Shown: positions 1 to 8,371, counted from the stretch's first letter. The stretch: DNA of 27,757 bases from CAZIGK01 sp964538615 (GCA_964538615.1 CAZIGK010000025.1:1-27757); one strand, 5' to 3'. Translations and numbers: made by a program. Notes: a model not told the origin generated them from the sequence alone.

Positions 1-413
1 GTAATCTGGGTGTGAAGCTAAAGCACAATGCCAATTCCGCCGCCATTGCCGGAAAGCGGGTTATTTTGGTGGATGATTCCATTGTGCGGGGAACCACCTC
101 GAAAAAAATTGTTGCCATGGTGCGGGAAGCCGGGGCCAAAGAAGTGCATATGCGTATCGCCAGTCCTCCCACCACCCATAGCTGCTTTTACGGGGTCAAT
201 ACTCCCACACGGGCAGAGCTAATGGCCGCCAATTACAGCACGGCAGAAATGGCCGCGATGATAGGTGTAGACTCATTAGCGTTTATCAGCATGGACGGGC
301 TGTATCAGGCCGTGGGAGAAGCGGCGCGTAATAACGCACAACCGCAATATTGTGATGCCTGTTTCACCGGGGAATATGCTATCCCCCTGACCGATTGGAA
401 AGATGCCGCATGA
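1..413 (+). CDS. purF: Amidophosphoribosyltransferase, C-terminal part (gene runs in from before the window)
   Basis: This is the 3' part of the enzyme that makes 5-phosphoribosylamine from PRPP and glutamine, the first committed step of purine synthesis in the cytoplasm. The reading frame is already open at base 3 (N-L-G-V-K-L-K), so the annotated 5' end is only the window edge. The type I phosphoribosyltransferase PRPP loop is clear as VILVDDSIVRGTT, followed by the family's A-S-P-P and C-F-Y-G-V segment. The tail CFTGEYAIPLTD is the usual C-terminus of alphaproteobacterial PurF. The glutaminase domain with its catalytic N-terminal cysteine lies outside the window. The stop codon overlaps the start of the next gene (ATGA), so the two are probably translationally coupled. 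Confidence 0.95.
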   Translation, partial: NLGVKLKHNANSAAIAGKRVILVDDSIVRGTTSKKIVAMVREAGAKEVHMRIASPPTTHSCFYGVNTPTRAELMAANYSTAEMAAMIGVDSLAFISMDGLYQAVGEAARNNAQPQYCDACFTGEYAIPLTDWKDAA

Positions 414-1123
414 CCCTCACCTACCACCCCCCTTTTTCGCTGGCGGGAAAGACCGCCCTCATTACAGGCGCATCCCGCGGTATTGGTGCCGCTGTTGCCA
501 AAGCCTACGCCAAAGCGGGGGCGCAGGTGATTGCCGTGGCACGTTCCAAATCGGGGTTGGAAGCACTGGATGACCATATCACCGATGCCGGCAACCTGAA
601 GCCCGTGCTGGTGGAACTGGATATCCGGGATGGAGAGGCTATAGACCGTCTGGGCGCCGCCTTGTACGAACGTTTCAAGGCACTGGATATTCTGGTCGGC
701 AATGCCGGAGTACTGGGCACCCTGACGCCGCTTTCCCACCTGCAACCGGCTGAATGGCAACGGGTGATAGATACCAACCTGACCGCCAATTTTCGGCTGT
801 TACGCAGTCTGCACCCACTGTTAAAGCAGGCCTCTACAGCACAGGTATTAATGGTCTCTTCCGGCGTAACCTCAGAACCCATGGCCTATTGGGGCGCCTA
901 CAGCATCAGCAAAGTGGCGCTGGAATGGCTGGTGCAAACCTACAATGCAGAAAACCACATGACCAACATTCGTGCCCATAGCATTGACCCCGGCGAAGTG
1001 GATACCGACATGCACGCGCAAGCTTTTCCGGGGTTGGAGCGCAGCTCTTTCCCGGCACCGGAAACGGCAGAAGTGCTGGATCGCTTTTTTGCCCCGCTAC
1101 GTCCCCTTGCCCTCGCTGCCTGA
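410..1123 (+). CDS. Short-chain dehydrogenase/reductase (SDR) family oxidoreductase
   Basis: A 237-residue classical SDR, an NAD(P)-dependent oxidoreductase of unknown substrate. Visible motifs are the cofactor-binding TGASRGIG at residues 19-26, NAG at 98-100, Asn123, Ser150/151 and the catalytic pair Tyr164 and Lys168 (YSISK). There is no signal peptide or membrane segment, so it should be cytoplasmic. I take the ATG at 410 because it overlaps the purF stop codon as ATGA. A TTG further upstream in frame would only add residues read from purF. An SDR directly after purF is, as I recall, a recurring alphaproteobacterial arrangement, but that does not define a purine role. The stop lies 11 bases before thrB, so the three genes are probably one transcript. 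Confidence 0.9.
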   Translation: MTLTYHPPFSLAGKTALITGASRGIGAAVAKAYAKAGAQVIAVARSKSGLEALDDHITDAGNLKPVLVELDIRDGEAIDRLGAALYERFKALDILVGNAGVLGTLTPLSHLQPAEWQRVIDTNLTANFRLLRSLHPLLKQASTAQVLMVSSGVTSEPMAYWGAYSISKVALEWLVQTYNAENHMTNIRAHSIDPGEVDTDMHAQAFPGLERSSFPAPETAEVLDRFFAPLRPLALAA

Positions 1124-1134
1124 GAGTCTGAACG

Positions 1135-2133
1135 ATGGCTGTATTCACTCCCCTGACCCTGCCAGAAGCACAAACATTGCTCGCTCAATACCCCATCGGG
1201 CGAGTGCATAGTATCGAGGGCATCGCCTCCGGTGTGGAGAATACCAATTTCAAAATCGAGAGTGATGCAGGACGTTTTATCCTCACCCTCATTGAACGTC
1301 GCCTGACCCAGTTCGACATTCCTTTTTTTCTGGATCTGCTGGATCACCTGCATCAGGCAGGCATCCCCTGCCCACGCGCCATTCGCCCCACTGAGGGAGA
1401 ACTGGTACCGTTGTGTAAAGGCAAACCGGTCATGTTGGTCAGCTTTCTGGCAGGCAAGGAAGTGGTGGACCCCAGTCCACAGCAAATCCTGTCGCTAGGG
1501 CGCATGATGGCCAGACTACACTGCGCCACCCAGCCAATGACCGAAGAACGTCCCAATACCGTCGGCGTGCAAAGCTGGCATAAAATGCTGGTTCAACTGG
1601 GCAATGACCCGGATGAACTGACCCCCGGCCTGACCCAAAAACTGGCGGAAGAGTACGTATGGCTGGCAGAACACTGGCCTAAACATGCCCCTTCCGGTCT
1701 GGTGCATGCGGATCTGTTTCCGGATAATGTGTTTTTTCAAACCATCCATGTCAGCGGCATTATTGACTTCTACTTCACCTGCACCGCGCCATGGCTGTAT
1801 GACTTTGCCATTACCTTCAATGCCTGGTGTTTTCAGCGTGAAGGCAAGGGCGAATGGAAAATCCAGCGGGATCTGGCACGCGCCCTGTGGCGTGGCTATG
1901 CGGAGCATCGGGCATCTCTCGGCATTGCCGTTACGGAAGAGGAGTGGCAATGGCTTCCTCTGTTCCATCGGGCCGCATGCTTGCGCTTTTTCTTAACCCG
2001 CGCCATGGATCATTTCTACCCCGCAGCCGATGCTCTGGTCACAGCCAAAGACCCGATGGAATATTGGCAAAAACTGCAATTCCATCAGCAACACCCTGAC
2101 CCGGCAAGCTACGGCTTGCACTGGGAACGCTAG
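1135..2133 (+). CDS. thrB: Homoserine kinase, APH-fold (type II) form
   Basis: A 332-residue kinase that phosphorylates L-homoserine to O-phosphohomoserine in threonine synthesis. It belongs to the aminoglycoside-phosphotransferase fold rather than the GHMP kinases used by E. coli. The N-terminal signature GIASGVENTNFKI (about residues 29-41), the catalytic loop HADLFPDN at 191-198 and the metal-binding Asp211 in IIDF match alphaproteobacterial ThrB. Length is normal for that group. The start follows a GAGAG ribosome-binding site that lies across the stop of the preceding SDR. In many alphaproteobacteria thrB is followed by rnhA; here rnhA is 3.6 kb away in another operon. A diverged intergenic repeat starts 11 bases after the stop. 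Confidence 0.93.
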   Translation: MAVFTPLTLPEAQTLLAQYPIGRVHSIEGIASGVENTNFKIESDAGRFILTLIERRLTQFDIPFFLDLLDHLHQAGIPCPRAIRPTEGELVPLCKGKPVMLVSFLAGKEVVDPSPQQILSLGRMMARLHCATQPMTEERPNTVGVQSWHKMLVQLGNDPDELTPGLTQKLAEEYVWLAEHWPKHAPSGLVHADLFPDNVFFQTIHVSGIIDFYFTCTAPWLYDFAITFNAWCFQREGKGEWKIQRDLARALWRGYAEHRASLGIAVTEEEWQWLPLFHRAACLRFFLTRAMDHFYPAADALVTAKDPMEYWQKLQFHQQHPDPASYGLHWER

Positions 2134-2144
2134 ATGGTGTCGTC

Positions 2145-2304
2145 AAATTCGCTAGGTTCAGGCACTATTGAGGAGAAAGTGCGGTAAAAATGTCGGGCTT
2201 CGAGAAGCGGAAGTTCCGGCATACTTTGTACGTACATGCACGCCACAAACGCCGAAAAATAACCCTTGCAATCGCGTCCATACGAAAGAGGAATGATGCC
2301 TTAC
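2145..2304 (+). repeat. Diverged intergenic repeat, copy A (partner at 26626-26785)
   Basis: This stretch after thrB aligns end to end with the stretch after rplY. By hand, about 101 of 159 aligned positions are identical, with only two single-base gaps. The first 14 aligned bases (AAATTCGCT-AGGTT against AAATCCGCTTAGGTT) differ at one position. Later shared blocks include CGAGAA, ACGTACATG and TTGCA. Many differences are transitions. A 72-codon ORF with a modest upstream GAGGAG could start at 2190, but the other copy has an early stop in the aligned frame, so coding is not conserved. A hairpin (2334-2361) follows. It could be a small-RNA gene, a mobile repeat remnant or a conserved 3' UTR element. 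Confidence 0.7.
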
Positions 2305-2320
2305 AACATGACCCTCGCGT

Positions 2321-2361
2321 AAAAAAAGGGGACACCCATGTAAAACCCGATCAGCATGGGT
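2321..2361 (-). terminator. Candidate terminator of tldD
   Basis: A 7-base inverted repeat (ACCCATG at 2334-2340, CATGGGT at 2355-2361) begins three bases past the tldD stop codon. Read on the minus strand it is followed by a short C-rich spacer and then seven T (the A tract at 2321-2327). The stem is short and the T run is displaced, so this is a moderate call. On the plus strand it is followed only by TCTTT, so it might weakly stop the thrB-side transcript as well. Confidence 0.45.
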
Positions 2362-2363
2362 CT

Positions 2364-3800
2364 TTATGCGGCCTGAGTACCGCCAACGGTCAATTTTTCA
2401 ATCAATAACGAAGGCTGACCGACACCTACCGGCACGCTCTGACCACCTTTACCACAAGTACCCACCCCATGATCCAGTTTCAGGTCATTGCCAATGCCAA
2501 CAATCCGCCCCATCACTTCCGGGCCGGAGCCAATCAGGGTCGCCCCTTTCACCGGATACATCAACCGTCCGTCTTCCACCCAATAGGCTTCGGTCGCGGA
2601 AAAGACAAACTTGCCGGACGTGATATCAACCTGCCCTCCACCAAACTGCACCGCATAAATCCCTCGCTTGATACGGCTGATGAGTTCTTCCGGCGGTTGA
2701 TCCCCCGCTTCCATGAACGTATTGGTCATGCGTGGCATCGGCTGGCAGGCGTAGCTCTCTCGACGCCCGTTACCGGTGGCCGGCACCCCCATCAGGCGTG
2801 CGTTCATCCGGTCTTGCAGATAGCCTTTTAATATCCCATCCTCAATCAACACCGTGCGCCCCGTAGGGGTGCCTTCGTCATCCATATTCAGGCTACCCCG
2901 GCGTTCGCTCATGGTACCATCATCCACCACCGTTACCCCTTTGGCAGCCACCTGCTGCCCCACCCGTCCGGAAAAGACCGAGGTTCCCTTGCGGTTAAAG
3001 TCCCCCTCCAGCCCATGCCCCACGGCTTCATGCAGTAGCACGCCTGGCCAACCCGGCCCTAACACCACATCCATTTCTCCAGCGGGGGCGGGCTGTGCCT
3101 CCTGATTCACCAGCGATTGCCGCAACGCCTCATCCGCCATCCACTGCCAGCCTTCCGGCTTGAGGAAACGGGTAAAGCCATAGCGTCCTCCGGCACCTTG
3201 AGATCCTTGCTCCATCCGGTCGTTTTGTTCCGTCACCACGCTGATATTCAGCCGCACCAGCGGGCGTATATCCTCGCCCATAAATCCGTCCGGACGAATG
3301 ACCGCCACCACCTGCCACTCCTGCGCAATGGAGGCAGACACCTGCCGTACACGGTTATCTTTCCGGCGCAGGTAGCGATCTATTTCCTGAAGCAAAGCAA
3401 TTTTAGTATCGGTCGGAATATCCTCCAGCGGATTGACCGTACCATAGAGGCGATGAGGGCTGGCTGCCGGAGCGTTGGCTAACCCATGGCTACCGCTGTA
3501 ACCACTGCGCAGTGCCCGTACGGTCTCTTGTGCGGCCTTTAATTCCTGCATATTCAGGTTGCTGCTGTGGGCATAAGCCACAGCGTCATCCAACACATAA
3601 CGCAAACCAAAGCCCTGCTGCACCGTGTGGCTGGCCTGTTTCAACCGCCCGTCATCAAACCCCAGCATCTGGTGTTGGGTATATTCCAGAAACAGCTCAC
3701 CATCATCGGCATCATGCAGACTTTCCTGCACAAAGCCTTGTAGCCCCGCTTCATCCAACTGGTTGGGGTGCAACAAATGGGGGGCGAGGGTTAAAGCCAT
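2364..3800 (-). CDS. tldD: Metalloprotease TldD
   Basis: A 478-residue TldD-family zinc metallopeptidase (E. coli TldD has about 481). With TldE it forms a cytoplasmic protease that degrades unfolded peptides; in E. coli the pair also matures microcin B17 and acts on CcdA antitoxin. The metal-binding motif HEAVGH is at residues 257-262, and the C-terminal block GTCGKGGQSVPVGVGQP is typical of TldD. I use the ATG at 3800, which has AAGGAA nearby and gives the family length. An upstream ATG at 3851 would add 17 residues without family character. No tldE homologue is in the window. It is transcribed towards thrB and divergently from the NDUFA12 operon. Confidence 0.93.
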   Translation of the reverse strand: MALTLAPHLLHPNQLDEAGLQGFVQESLHDADDGELFLEYTQHQMLGFDDGRLKQASHTVQQGFGLRYVLDDAVAYAHSSNLNMQELKAAQETVRALRSGYSGSHGLANAPAASPHRLYGTVNPLEDIPTDTKIALLQEIDRYLRRKDNRVRQVSASIAQEWQVVAVIRPDGFMGEDIRPLVRLNISVVTEQNDRMEQGSQGAGGRYGFTRFLKPEGWQWMADEALRQSLVNQEAQPAPAGEMDVVLGPGWPGVLLHEAVGHGLEGDFNRKGTSVFSGRVGQQVAAKGVTVVDDGTMSERRGSLNMDDEGTPTGRTVLIEDGILKGYLQDRMNARLMGVPATGNGRRESYACQPMPRMTNTFMEAGDQPPEELISRIKRGIYAVQFGGGQVDITSGKFVFSATEAYWVEDGRLMYPVKGATLIGSGPEVMGRIVGIGNDLKLDHGVGTCGKGGQSVPVGVGQPSLLIEKLTVGGTQAA

Positions 3801-4151
3801 GGTGTCTGGTTCCTTGTTTGTTCCGGTCATCCGGATAGGTTTTATAGCCATGAATGGTGATGTTTGGACACCGCCGGAAAGGTTTGGTCATTGAGCAACA
3901 AAGTGAGCATACAGCACTGTACATGACATGAGCAGCACCCATAAACCATCATTTGCAGGCCTGTACCGACATTACCCTGAGCTGCCATGCCATGCAACGG
4001 TCAAAGGGCATAAACGTCCCGTCTGTATTCTGTGTGCGTAGCAAGCCGCGTTCGGTATTGCGCCTTGCGGTTCAATGCAGTATATCATTGTGTCCGCCTG
4101 TATGTTCGCCCTGCGTCATCAGGCTTGTGAATCAGCATCCTTGAGGCACGC
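3801..4151. other. Divergent intergenic region between tldD and the NDUFA12 operon
   Basis: These 351 bases separate the starts of tldD (minus) and the NDUFA12-like gene (plus), so they should hold both promoters. I see one candidate plus-strand promoter (4058-4086). The small open frames here lack ribosome-binding sites and recognisable protein character. No convincing hairpin or repeat was found. Confidence 0.6.
4058..4086 (+). promoter_or_regulatory. Candidate promoter of the NDUFA12-mlaD-DUF2155-rnhA operon
   Basis: TTGCGC (-35, 4058-4063) and TATATC (-10, 4081-4086) are separated by exactly 17 bases and lie about 65 bases before the first start codon. The hexamers match the sigma-70 consensus at only three and four positions, so this is a weak, position-supported call. 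Confidence 0.3.
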
Positions 4152-4502
4152 ATGACCATCAGCACCCGTCTCTATACCCTGTTTTGCGGCGAATGCGTTG
4201 GCGAAGATGAATTCGGCAACCGCTACTACCAGCAACGGCGCAAACCCGCATCCGGTCGTGTCCGCCGCTGGGTCATGTATAAGGGCAAGGCAGAGGCTTC
4301 CAAAGTACCGGCACGCTGGCACCGCTGGCTGCATTACACCACGGAGCAAACCCCCAAAGACAACCGCCCCGCCTATAAGTGGGAAAAACAACATCTGCCC
4401 AATCTCAGCGGCACGCAATATGCCTATGCGCCAAAGGGCAGCTTGCGGCAGGGTGGCAAACGCTACCGCGTCTCTGGTGATTATGAAGCCTGGAAACCCT
4501 AA
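4152..4502 (+). CDS. NADH:ubiquinone oxidoreductase subunit NDUFA12 family protein
   Basis: A 116-residue protein of the NDUFA12/B17.2 family, an accessory subunit of respiratory complex I shared by mitochondria and alphaproteobacteria. The family run GEDEFGNRYY near residue 18 and RRWVMYKG near residue 38 are clear. So is the central PARWHRWLHYTTEQTP with the following KWEKQHLPNLSGT segment. It has no membrane segment; the family sits on the matrix/cytoplasmic arm. GAGG lies six bases before the ATG. It opens a plus-strand operon with mlaD and a DUF2155 protein, an arrangement I recall from several alphaproteobacteria. The nuo operon itself is not in the window. Confidence 0.93.
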   Translation: MTISTRLYTLFCGECVGEDEFGNRYYQQRRKPASGRVRRWVMYKGKAEASKVPARWHRWLHYTTEQTPKDNRPAYKWEKQHLPNLSGTQYAYAPKGSLRQGGKRYRVSGDYEAWKP

Positions 4503-4557
4503 CTCCTGCTTCGCATTCTGTTTTCCCTCTTTCCCCAACGCATAAGGAACCGTCGTT

Positions 4558-5082
4558 ATGGCACGCAATGCCGTTGAAACCCTGATGGGCGTCGTAGTGC
4601 TCACCGTTGCAACCGGTTTTGGTGTCTTCGTCTATAATTCCTCTGAGGTCAACCAGAGCAACCAATATGAACTGACGGCCCGATTTGACAGCGTGGACGG
4701 CATTGGGACCGGCAGTGATATACGCATAGGCGGGGTAAAAGTCGGCGTAGTACAAGGCTTGCATCTGGATCCCAAAACCTATCAGGCCGTGATTGAACTG
4801 GGCATTCAGCCAGAAATTCAATTGCCGGAAGATACCACTGTCGCCATTGTCAGTGCTGGTTTACTAGGCAGTAAATATGTCAATTTAAGCCCCGGCGGAT
4901 CCGATACCATGCTGAAAGAGGGGGATGAAATCAGCTACACCCAATCCTCTGTCAATCTGGAAGAACTGATCGGTAAGTTCATGTTTTCGTCGGATGGCGA
5001 AAAAGCCTCTGGCGCGTCTGCATCCCCCTCTGCCTCGCAACATAATACGGCTTCGGACAGCCTGGGTCTGGGGCTGGAATAA
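4558..5082 (+). CDS. mlaD: Outer-membrane lipid asymmetry maintenance protein MlaD
   Basis: A 174-residue MCE-domain protein. MlaD is the inner-membrane-anchored substrate-binding subunit of the MlaFEDB ABC system, which moves phospholipid between the inner and outer membranes. Residues about 9-27 form one N-terminal transmembrane anchor. The MCE domain follows (about 38-118), with LTARFDSVDGIGTGSDIRIGGVKVG-type sequence and the AGLLGSKYVNLSPGG motif. A Ser/Ala-rich low-complexity tail ends the protein. AAGGAA precedes the ATG. mlaE, mlaF and mlaC are absent here, so MlaD is encoded apart from the transporter core. Confidence 0.92.
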   Translation: MARNAVETLMGVVVLTVATGFGVFVYNSSEVNQSNQYELTARFDSVDGIGTGSDIRIGGVKVGVVQGLHLDPKTYQAVIELGIQPEIQLPEDTTVAIVSAGLLGSKYVNLSPGGSDTMLKEGDEISYTQSSVNLEELIGKFMFSSDGEKASGASASPSASQHNTASDSLGLGLE

Positions 5083-5085
5083 TCC

Positions 5086-5808
5086 ATGCGCCCATCCCCC
5101 ACCCTACTGCGCCTGACCGGATACATTGCCTGCTTTATACTGGCAAACATAAGCCTATCTGCCCATGCACAGTGGGATGTGCTGAATGACACTGCCACCC
5201 CTCCTGCAGAACCCGCCCCTGTCACTACCGATACAGAATGGCAGCAACAACAGCCCGCCGATGCCCTGCAGGTAGAAGAACTGAACCCGCAGGAGCAGGT
5301 ACAAGACATGCCACAAGGGGAAATTGAAGCTCCGCAAGGCATAGAAGGCGGCTATGTTGCCCCAGGGGAAGATGCCTACGAACAGCAGCGTATGGAAGCG
5401 GAAAGCTATCAACAACAGCAGGAAGAGCCTGCGCCCGCCACCTCCACGCCCCCCACAACGGATGGCACGGAACAGCGCGAAGGATCGGAACTACCGGTCA
5501 TTATGTTGCGCGGCCTGAACAAAGTAACTGCCAAAACAGAAGCTATTGCCCTATCCGTTGGACAAGCGGTACGTTTCGGCAATTTGGAAATACAAGGCAA
5601 TAATTGCTGGAAAGCCGCCCCAACCGAACGTCCGGAAGCCGCCGCGCTGCTGGATATTTGGGAATACCGGCCGGATACGACCGATCCGGTACGCCTGTTT
5701 GTTGGATGGATGTTCGCTTCCAGCCCCTCAGTCTCGGCCATGGAGCATCCGGTCTATGATGTAACCGTGACTGATTGTGTTAAAACCGCTCCCGATACTG
5801 ATGAATAA
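5086..5808 (+). CDS. DUF2155 domain-containing exported protein
   Basis: A 240-residue exported protein. Residues 1-28 look like a Sec signal peptide ending AHA. A long Gln/Glu/Pro-rich linker of low complexity follows to about residue 130. The conserved DUF2155 domain (about 140-235) contains GNLEIQGNNCWKAAP and LFVGWMFASSPSVSAMEHPVYDVTVTDC. The two conserved cysteines suggest a periplasmic disulfide. The molecular function of DUF2155 is unknown to me; adjacency to mlaD suggests envelope work but does not prove it. The start is three bases after the mlaD stop, and the last eight bases overlap the rnhA start, so coupling is likely in both directions. Confidence 0.88.
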   Translation: MRPSPTLLRLTGYIACFILANISLSAHAQWDVLNDTATPPAEPAPVTTDTEWQQQQPADALQVEELNPQEQVQDMPQGEIEAPQGIEGGYVAPGEDAYEQQRMEAESYQQQQEEPAPATSTPPTTDGTEQREGSELPVIMLRGLNKVTAKTEAIALSVGQAVRFGNLEIQGNNCWKAAPTERPEAAALLDIWEYRPDTTDPVRLFVGWMFASSPSVSAMEHPVYDVTVTDCVKTAPDTDE

Positions 5809-6289
5809 TCGCCCACGCTCCACGGCTCACGCTGCGCTACCGAAAGTGCTTCTGTTCACAGACGGTGCCTGTAGCGGCAACCCCGGCCCCGGTGGATGGG
5901 GGGTCATTCTGCGCTATGGCAGCACGGAAAAAGAACTAAGCGGTGGCGAAGCAGAAACCACCAATAACCGCATGGAAATGACCGCCGTGCTGGAAGGGTT
6001 GAACGCCCTGAAAAAACCCTGCCATGTCACCATTTGTACCGATAGCCAGTATGTGCTGAAAGGCATGACCGAATGGCTACCCGGCTGGATAGCCAAAGGC
6101 TGGAAAACTGCTGATAAAAAACCGGTCAAAAATGCGGATTTGTGGCAGGCATTACAGGCCGCTGCTGCAAGGCATCATGTGCAATGGCAATGGGTGCGTG
6201 GACATAATGGCCACCCGGAAAATGAACGGGCAGATGCGTTGGCAGTCGCAGCCTGTAAACACTATATGCCCCAACCCCCGCAAGGTTGA
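5801..6289 (+). CDS. rnhA: Ribonuclease HI
   Basis: A 162-residue RNase HI that cleaves the RNA strand of RNA-DNA hybrids (primers, R-loops). The four acidic catalytic residues are in recognisable context: Asp in FTDGACSGNPGPGGWG, Glu in TTNNRMEM, Asp in TDSQYV and Asp in the GHNGHPENERAD segment. The basic handle (KGWKTADKKPVKNADLW) is present. I choose the ATG at 5801, which overlaps the DUF2155 stop by eight bases. An in-frame upstream start would lie wholly inside DUF2155. The stop is embedded in a terminator hairpin. In many alphaproteobacteria rnhA follows thrB; here it ends a different operon. Confidence 0.95.
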   Translation: MNNRPRSTAHAALPKVLLFTDGACSGNPGPGGWGVILRYGSTEKELSGGEAETTNNRMEMTAVLEGLNALKKPCHVTICTDSQYVLKGMTEWLPGWIAKGWKTADKKPVKNADLWQALQAAAARHHVQWQWVRGHNGHPENERADALAVAACKHYMPQPPQG

Positions 6290-6301
6290 CCTTGCATTTT
6301 T
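6280..6301 (+). terminator. Rho-independent terminator of the NDUFA12-rnhA operon
   Basis: GCAAGG (6280-6285) and CCTTGC (6290-6295) form a perfect six-base stem with a TTGA loop, followed by A and five T (6297-6301). The rnhA stop codon lies inside the hairpin, so the operon ends directly at the gene end. Confidence 0.75.
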
Positions 6302-6325
6302 GTCCTCTCCCTCGCACAGTGTCAG

Positions 6326-6341
6326 GTTCCATCACTTGTTC
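6326..6341 (+). promoter_or_regulatory. Possible off-spaced LexA-type GTTC repeat upstream of uvrB
   Basis: Two GTTC half-sites (6326-6329 and 6338-6341) lie 12-27 bases before the uvrB ATG. The alphaproteobacterial SOS box is GTTC-N7-GTTC; here the spacer is eight bases. The position in front of an SOS gene is suggestive but the spacing is wrong, so I cannot call a functional site. Confidence 0.25.
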
Positions 6342-6352
6342 ACTGAGACTGT

Positions 6353-8371
6353 ATGAACCAACCGTTTCGCATTATTTCCAACTACACCCCCTCTGGCGAC
6401 CAGCCAAACGCTATTGCGCAAATGGTGGAAGGGCTAGAGCAAGGCCTGACCAGTCAGGCACTTCTGGGTGTGACCGGTTCCGGCAAGACCTTTAGCATAG
6501 CGCATGTGATTGAACGCCTGCAACGCCCTGCCATCGTGCTGGCTCCCAACAAAACCCTCGCCGCCCAGCTTTACACAGAGATGAAAAGCTTTTTTCCCAA
6601 CAATGCGGTGGAATATTTTGTTTCCTACTACGATTACTACCAACCGGAGGCCTATGTCCCCCGTACCGATACCTACATCGAAAAAGATGCCTCCATTAAC
6701 GAACAGATTGATCGGCTGCGGCACTCGGCCACCCGTTCCCTGCTGGAACGGCGGGATGTAATTGTGGTTGCCTCAGTTTCCTGCATTTATGGTATCGGCT
6801 CCGTGGAAAGCTACCGCACCATGACGCTGGACTTACGCAAGGGCGAAGAGTTCCCCCAGCGACAACTGTTGCAGGAACTGATTAAACTGCAATATCAACG
6901 CAATGACCTGAACTTTGTGCGCGGCACCTTCCGGGTGCGTGGCGATGTGCTGGATGTCTATCCCGCCCACTATGAAGATCGGGCGTGGCGCTTGTCGTTC
7001 TTTGGCGATGAACTGGAAGAAATGGCAGAGTTTGACCCCCTCACCGGAGAGATCGGCGCCCGGCTGGATCATGTGCGCCTATACGCCAACAGTCACTATA
7101 TCACCCCGCAACCTACCATCACGCAGGCCATTATCCAGATTAAAGAGGAATTACGGCAACGTTTAGCAGAGCTGGAATCCCTGAACAAATTGCTGGAAGC
7201 ACAACGGCTGAAGCAACGCACCGAATTTGATCTGGAAATGCTCATTTCCACGGGAACCTGCAAAGGCATTGAGAATTATTCCCGCTATCTGTCCGGCCGC
7301 GCACCCGGTGAGGCTCCTCCCACATTGTTTGAATATTTGCCGAAAGATGCTCTGCTGTTTGTGGATGAAAGCCACGTCACCGTGCCCCAGATTGGCGGCA
7401 TGTATAACGGCGATGCCGCCCGCAAAACCACTCTGGTGGAATATGGCTTCCGTCTGCCCTCCGCACGGGATAACCGCCCCCTGAAGTTTGCGGAATGGGA
7501 CAGGCTGCGGCCACAGAGCATTTTTGTCTCCGCCACACCCGGTGACTGGGAAATCAAAGAGGCGAATGGACGTGTCATTGAACAGATTATCCGCCCGACC
7601 GGACTGGTCGATCCGGTTTGCCACATTCGCCCAACTGCCCGACAAGTGGATGATTTGCTAGCAGAATGTCAGGATGTGGTTAGCAAAGGCTTTCGGGTTC
7701 TAGTCACCACGCTGACTAAAAAGATGGCGGAAGACCTGACCGAATATCTCAATGAACATGGCCTGCAGGTGCGATATTTGCACTCCGATATTGATACGCT
7801 GGAACGGGTGGAAATTTTGCACGACCTACGCCGTGGCACTTTTGATGTGCTGGTGGGTATTAACCTGCTGCGCGAAGGATTGGATATTCCGGAATGCGGT
7901 ATGGTTGCCATTCTGGATGCGGATAAAGAAGGGTTTTTTCGTTCCCTCCTTTCCCTCATCCAAACCATTGGCCGTGCCGCACGCAATGCGGAAGGCAAAG
8001 TGATTCTCTATGCCGACACCATGACCGACTCCCTGAAAGCCGCACTAGAGGAAACAGAACGCCGCCGCGCCATTCAGGTAGCCTATAACGAAAAACATGG
8101 CATTACCCCGCAAACGGTCATCAAAGCTATCAGCGATGCCCTGAAAAAAGAAGGTAAGGAAGATGCCGCTGGCGGCAAATACAGCCGAAGCCAAAGCACG
8201 GGTAAACGCCAGAAACAGGCCGGAGTGCCGATAAGTATGGCGGATATTCATGCCGAGATTGATAGCCTGCGCCAGCAAATGCTGGATGCCGCTGCGAATC
8301 TGGAGTTTGAACAGGCCGCCCGCCTGCGCGACCAGATTCATACGCTGGAGAAGGAAGAGCTGGGTCTATAG
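6353..8371 (+). CDS. uvrB: Excinuclease ABC subunit B
   Basis: A full-length (672-residue) UvrB, the damage-verifying helicase-like subunit of nucleotide excision repair. It is loaded on DNA by UvrA and recruits UvrC. The Walker A motif GVTGSGKT is at residues 39-46. The tyrosine-rich beta-hairpin that probes the damaged strand is around 90-105 (VSYYDYYQPEAYVPRTDTY), the DESH Walker B is near 340, and the helicase motif GRAAR is near 545. The C-terminal UVR domain that contacts UvrC is at about 630-670. It is a single gene with its own upstream region. Translation stops inside a strong hairpin. Confidence 0.97.
   Translation: MNQPFRIISNYTPSGDQPNAIAQMVEGLEQGLTSQALLGVTGSGKTFSIAHVIERLQRPAIVLAPNKTLAAQLYTEMKSFFPNNAVEYFVSYYDYYQPEAYVPRTDTYIEKDASINEQIDRLRHSATRSLLERRDVIVVASVSCIYGIGSVESYRTMTLDLRKGEEFPQRQLLQELIKLQYQRNDLNFVRGTFRVRGDVLDVYPAHYEDRAWRLSFFGDELEEMAEFDPLTGEIGARLDHVRLYANSHYITPQPTITQAIIQIKEELRQRLAELESLNKLLEAQRLKQRTEFDLEMLISTGTCKGIENYSRYLSGRAPGEAPPTLFEYLPKDALLFVDESHVTVPQIGGMYNGDAARKTTLVEYGFRLPSARDNRPLKFAEWDRLRPQSIFVSATPGDWEIKEANGRVIEQIIRPTGLVDPVCHIRPTARQVDDLLAECQDVVSKGFRVLVTTLTKKMAEDLTEYLNEHGLQVRYLHSDIDTLERVEILHDLRRGTFDVLVGINLLREGLDIPECGMVAILDADKEGFFRSLLSLIQTIGRAARNAEGKVILYADTMTDSLKAALEETERRRAIQVAYNEKHGITPQTVIKAISDALKKEGKEDAAGGKYSRSQSTGKRQKQAGVPISMADIHAEIDSLRQQMLDAAANLEFEQAARLRDQIHTLEKEELGL

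Noticed and set aside
2190..2408. 72-codon ORF inside repeat copy A
   Set aside because: It has a modest ribosome-binding-like sequence, but the aligned frame in copy B is stopped early, and it runs through the hairpin into the tldD 3' end.
3861..3970. Another GTACATG-containing stretch that might be a further repeat copy
   Set aside because: Only the seven-base word and a few scattered bases align; the rest is at chance level.
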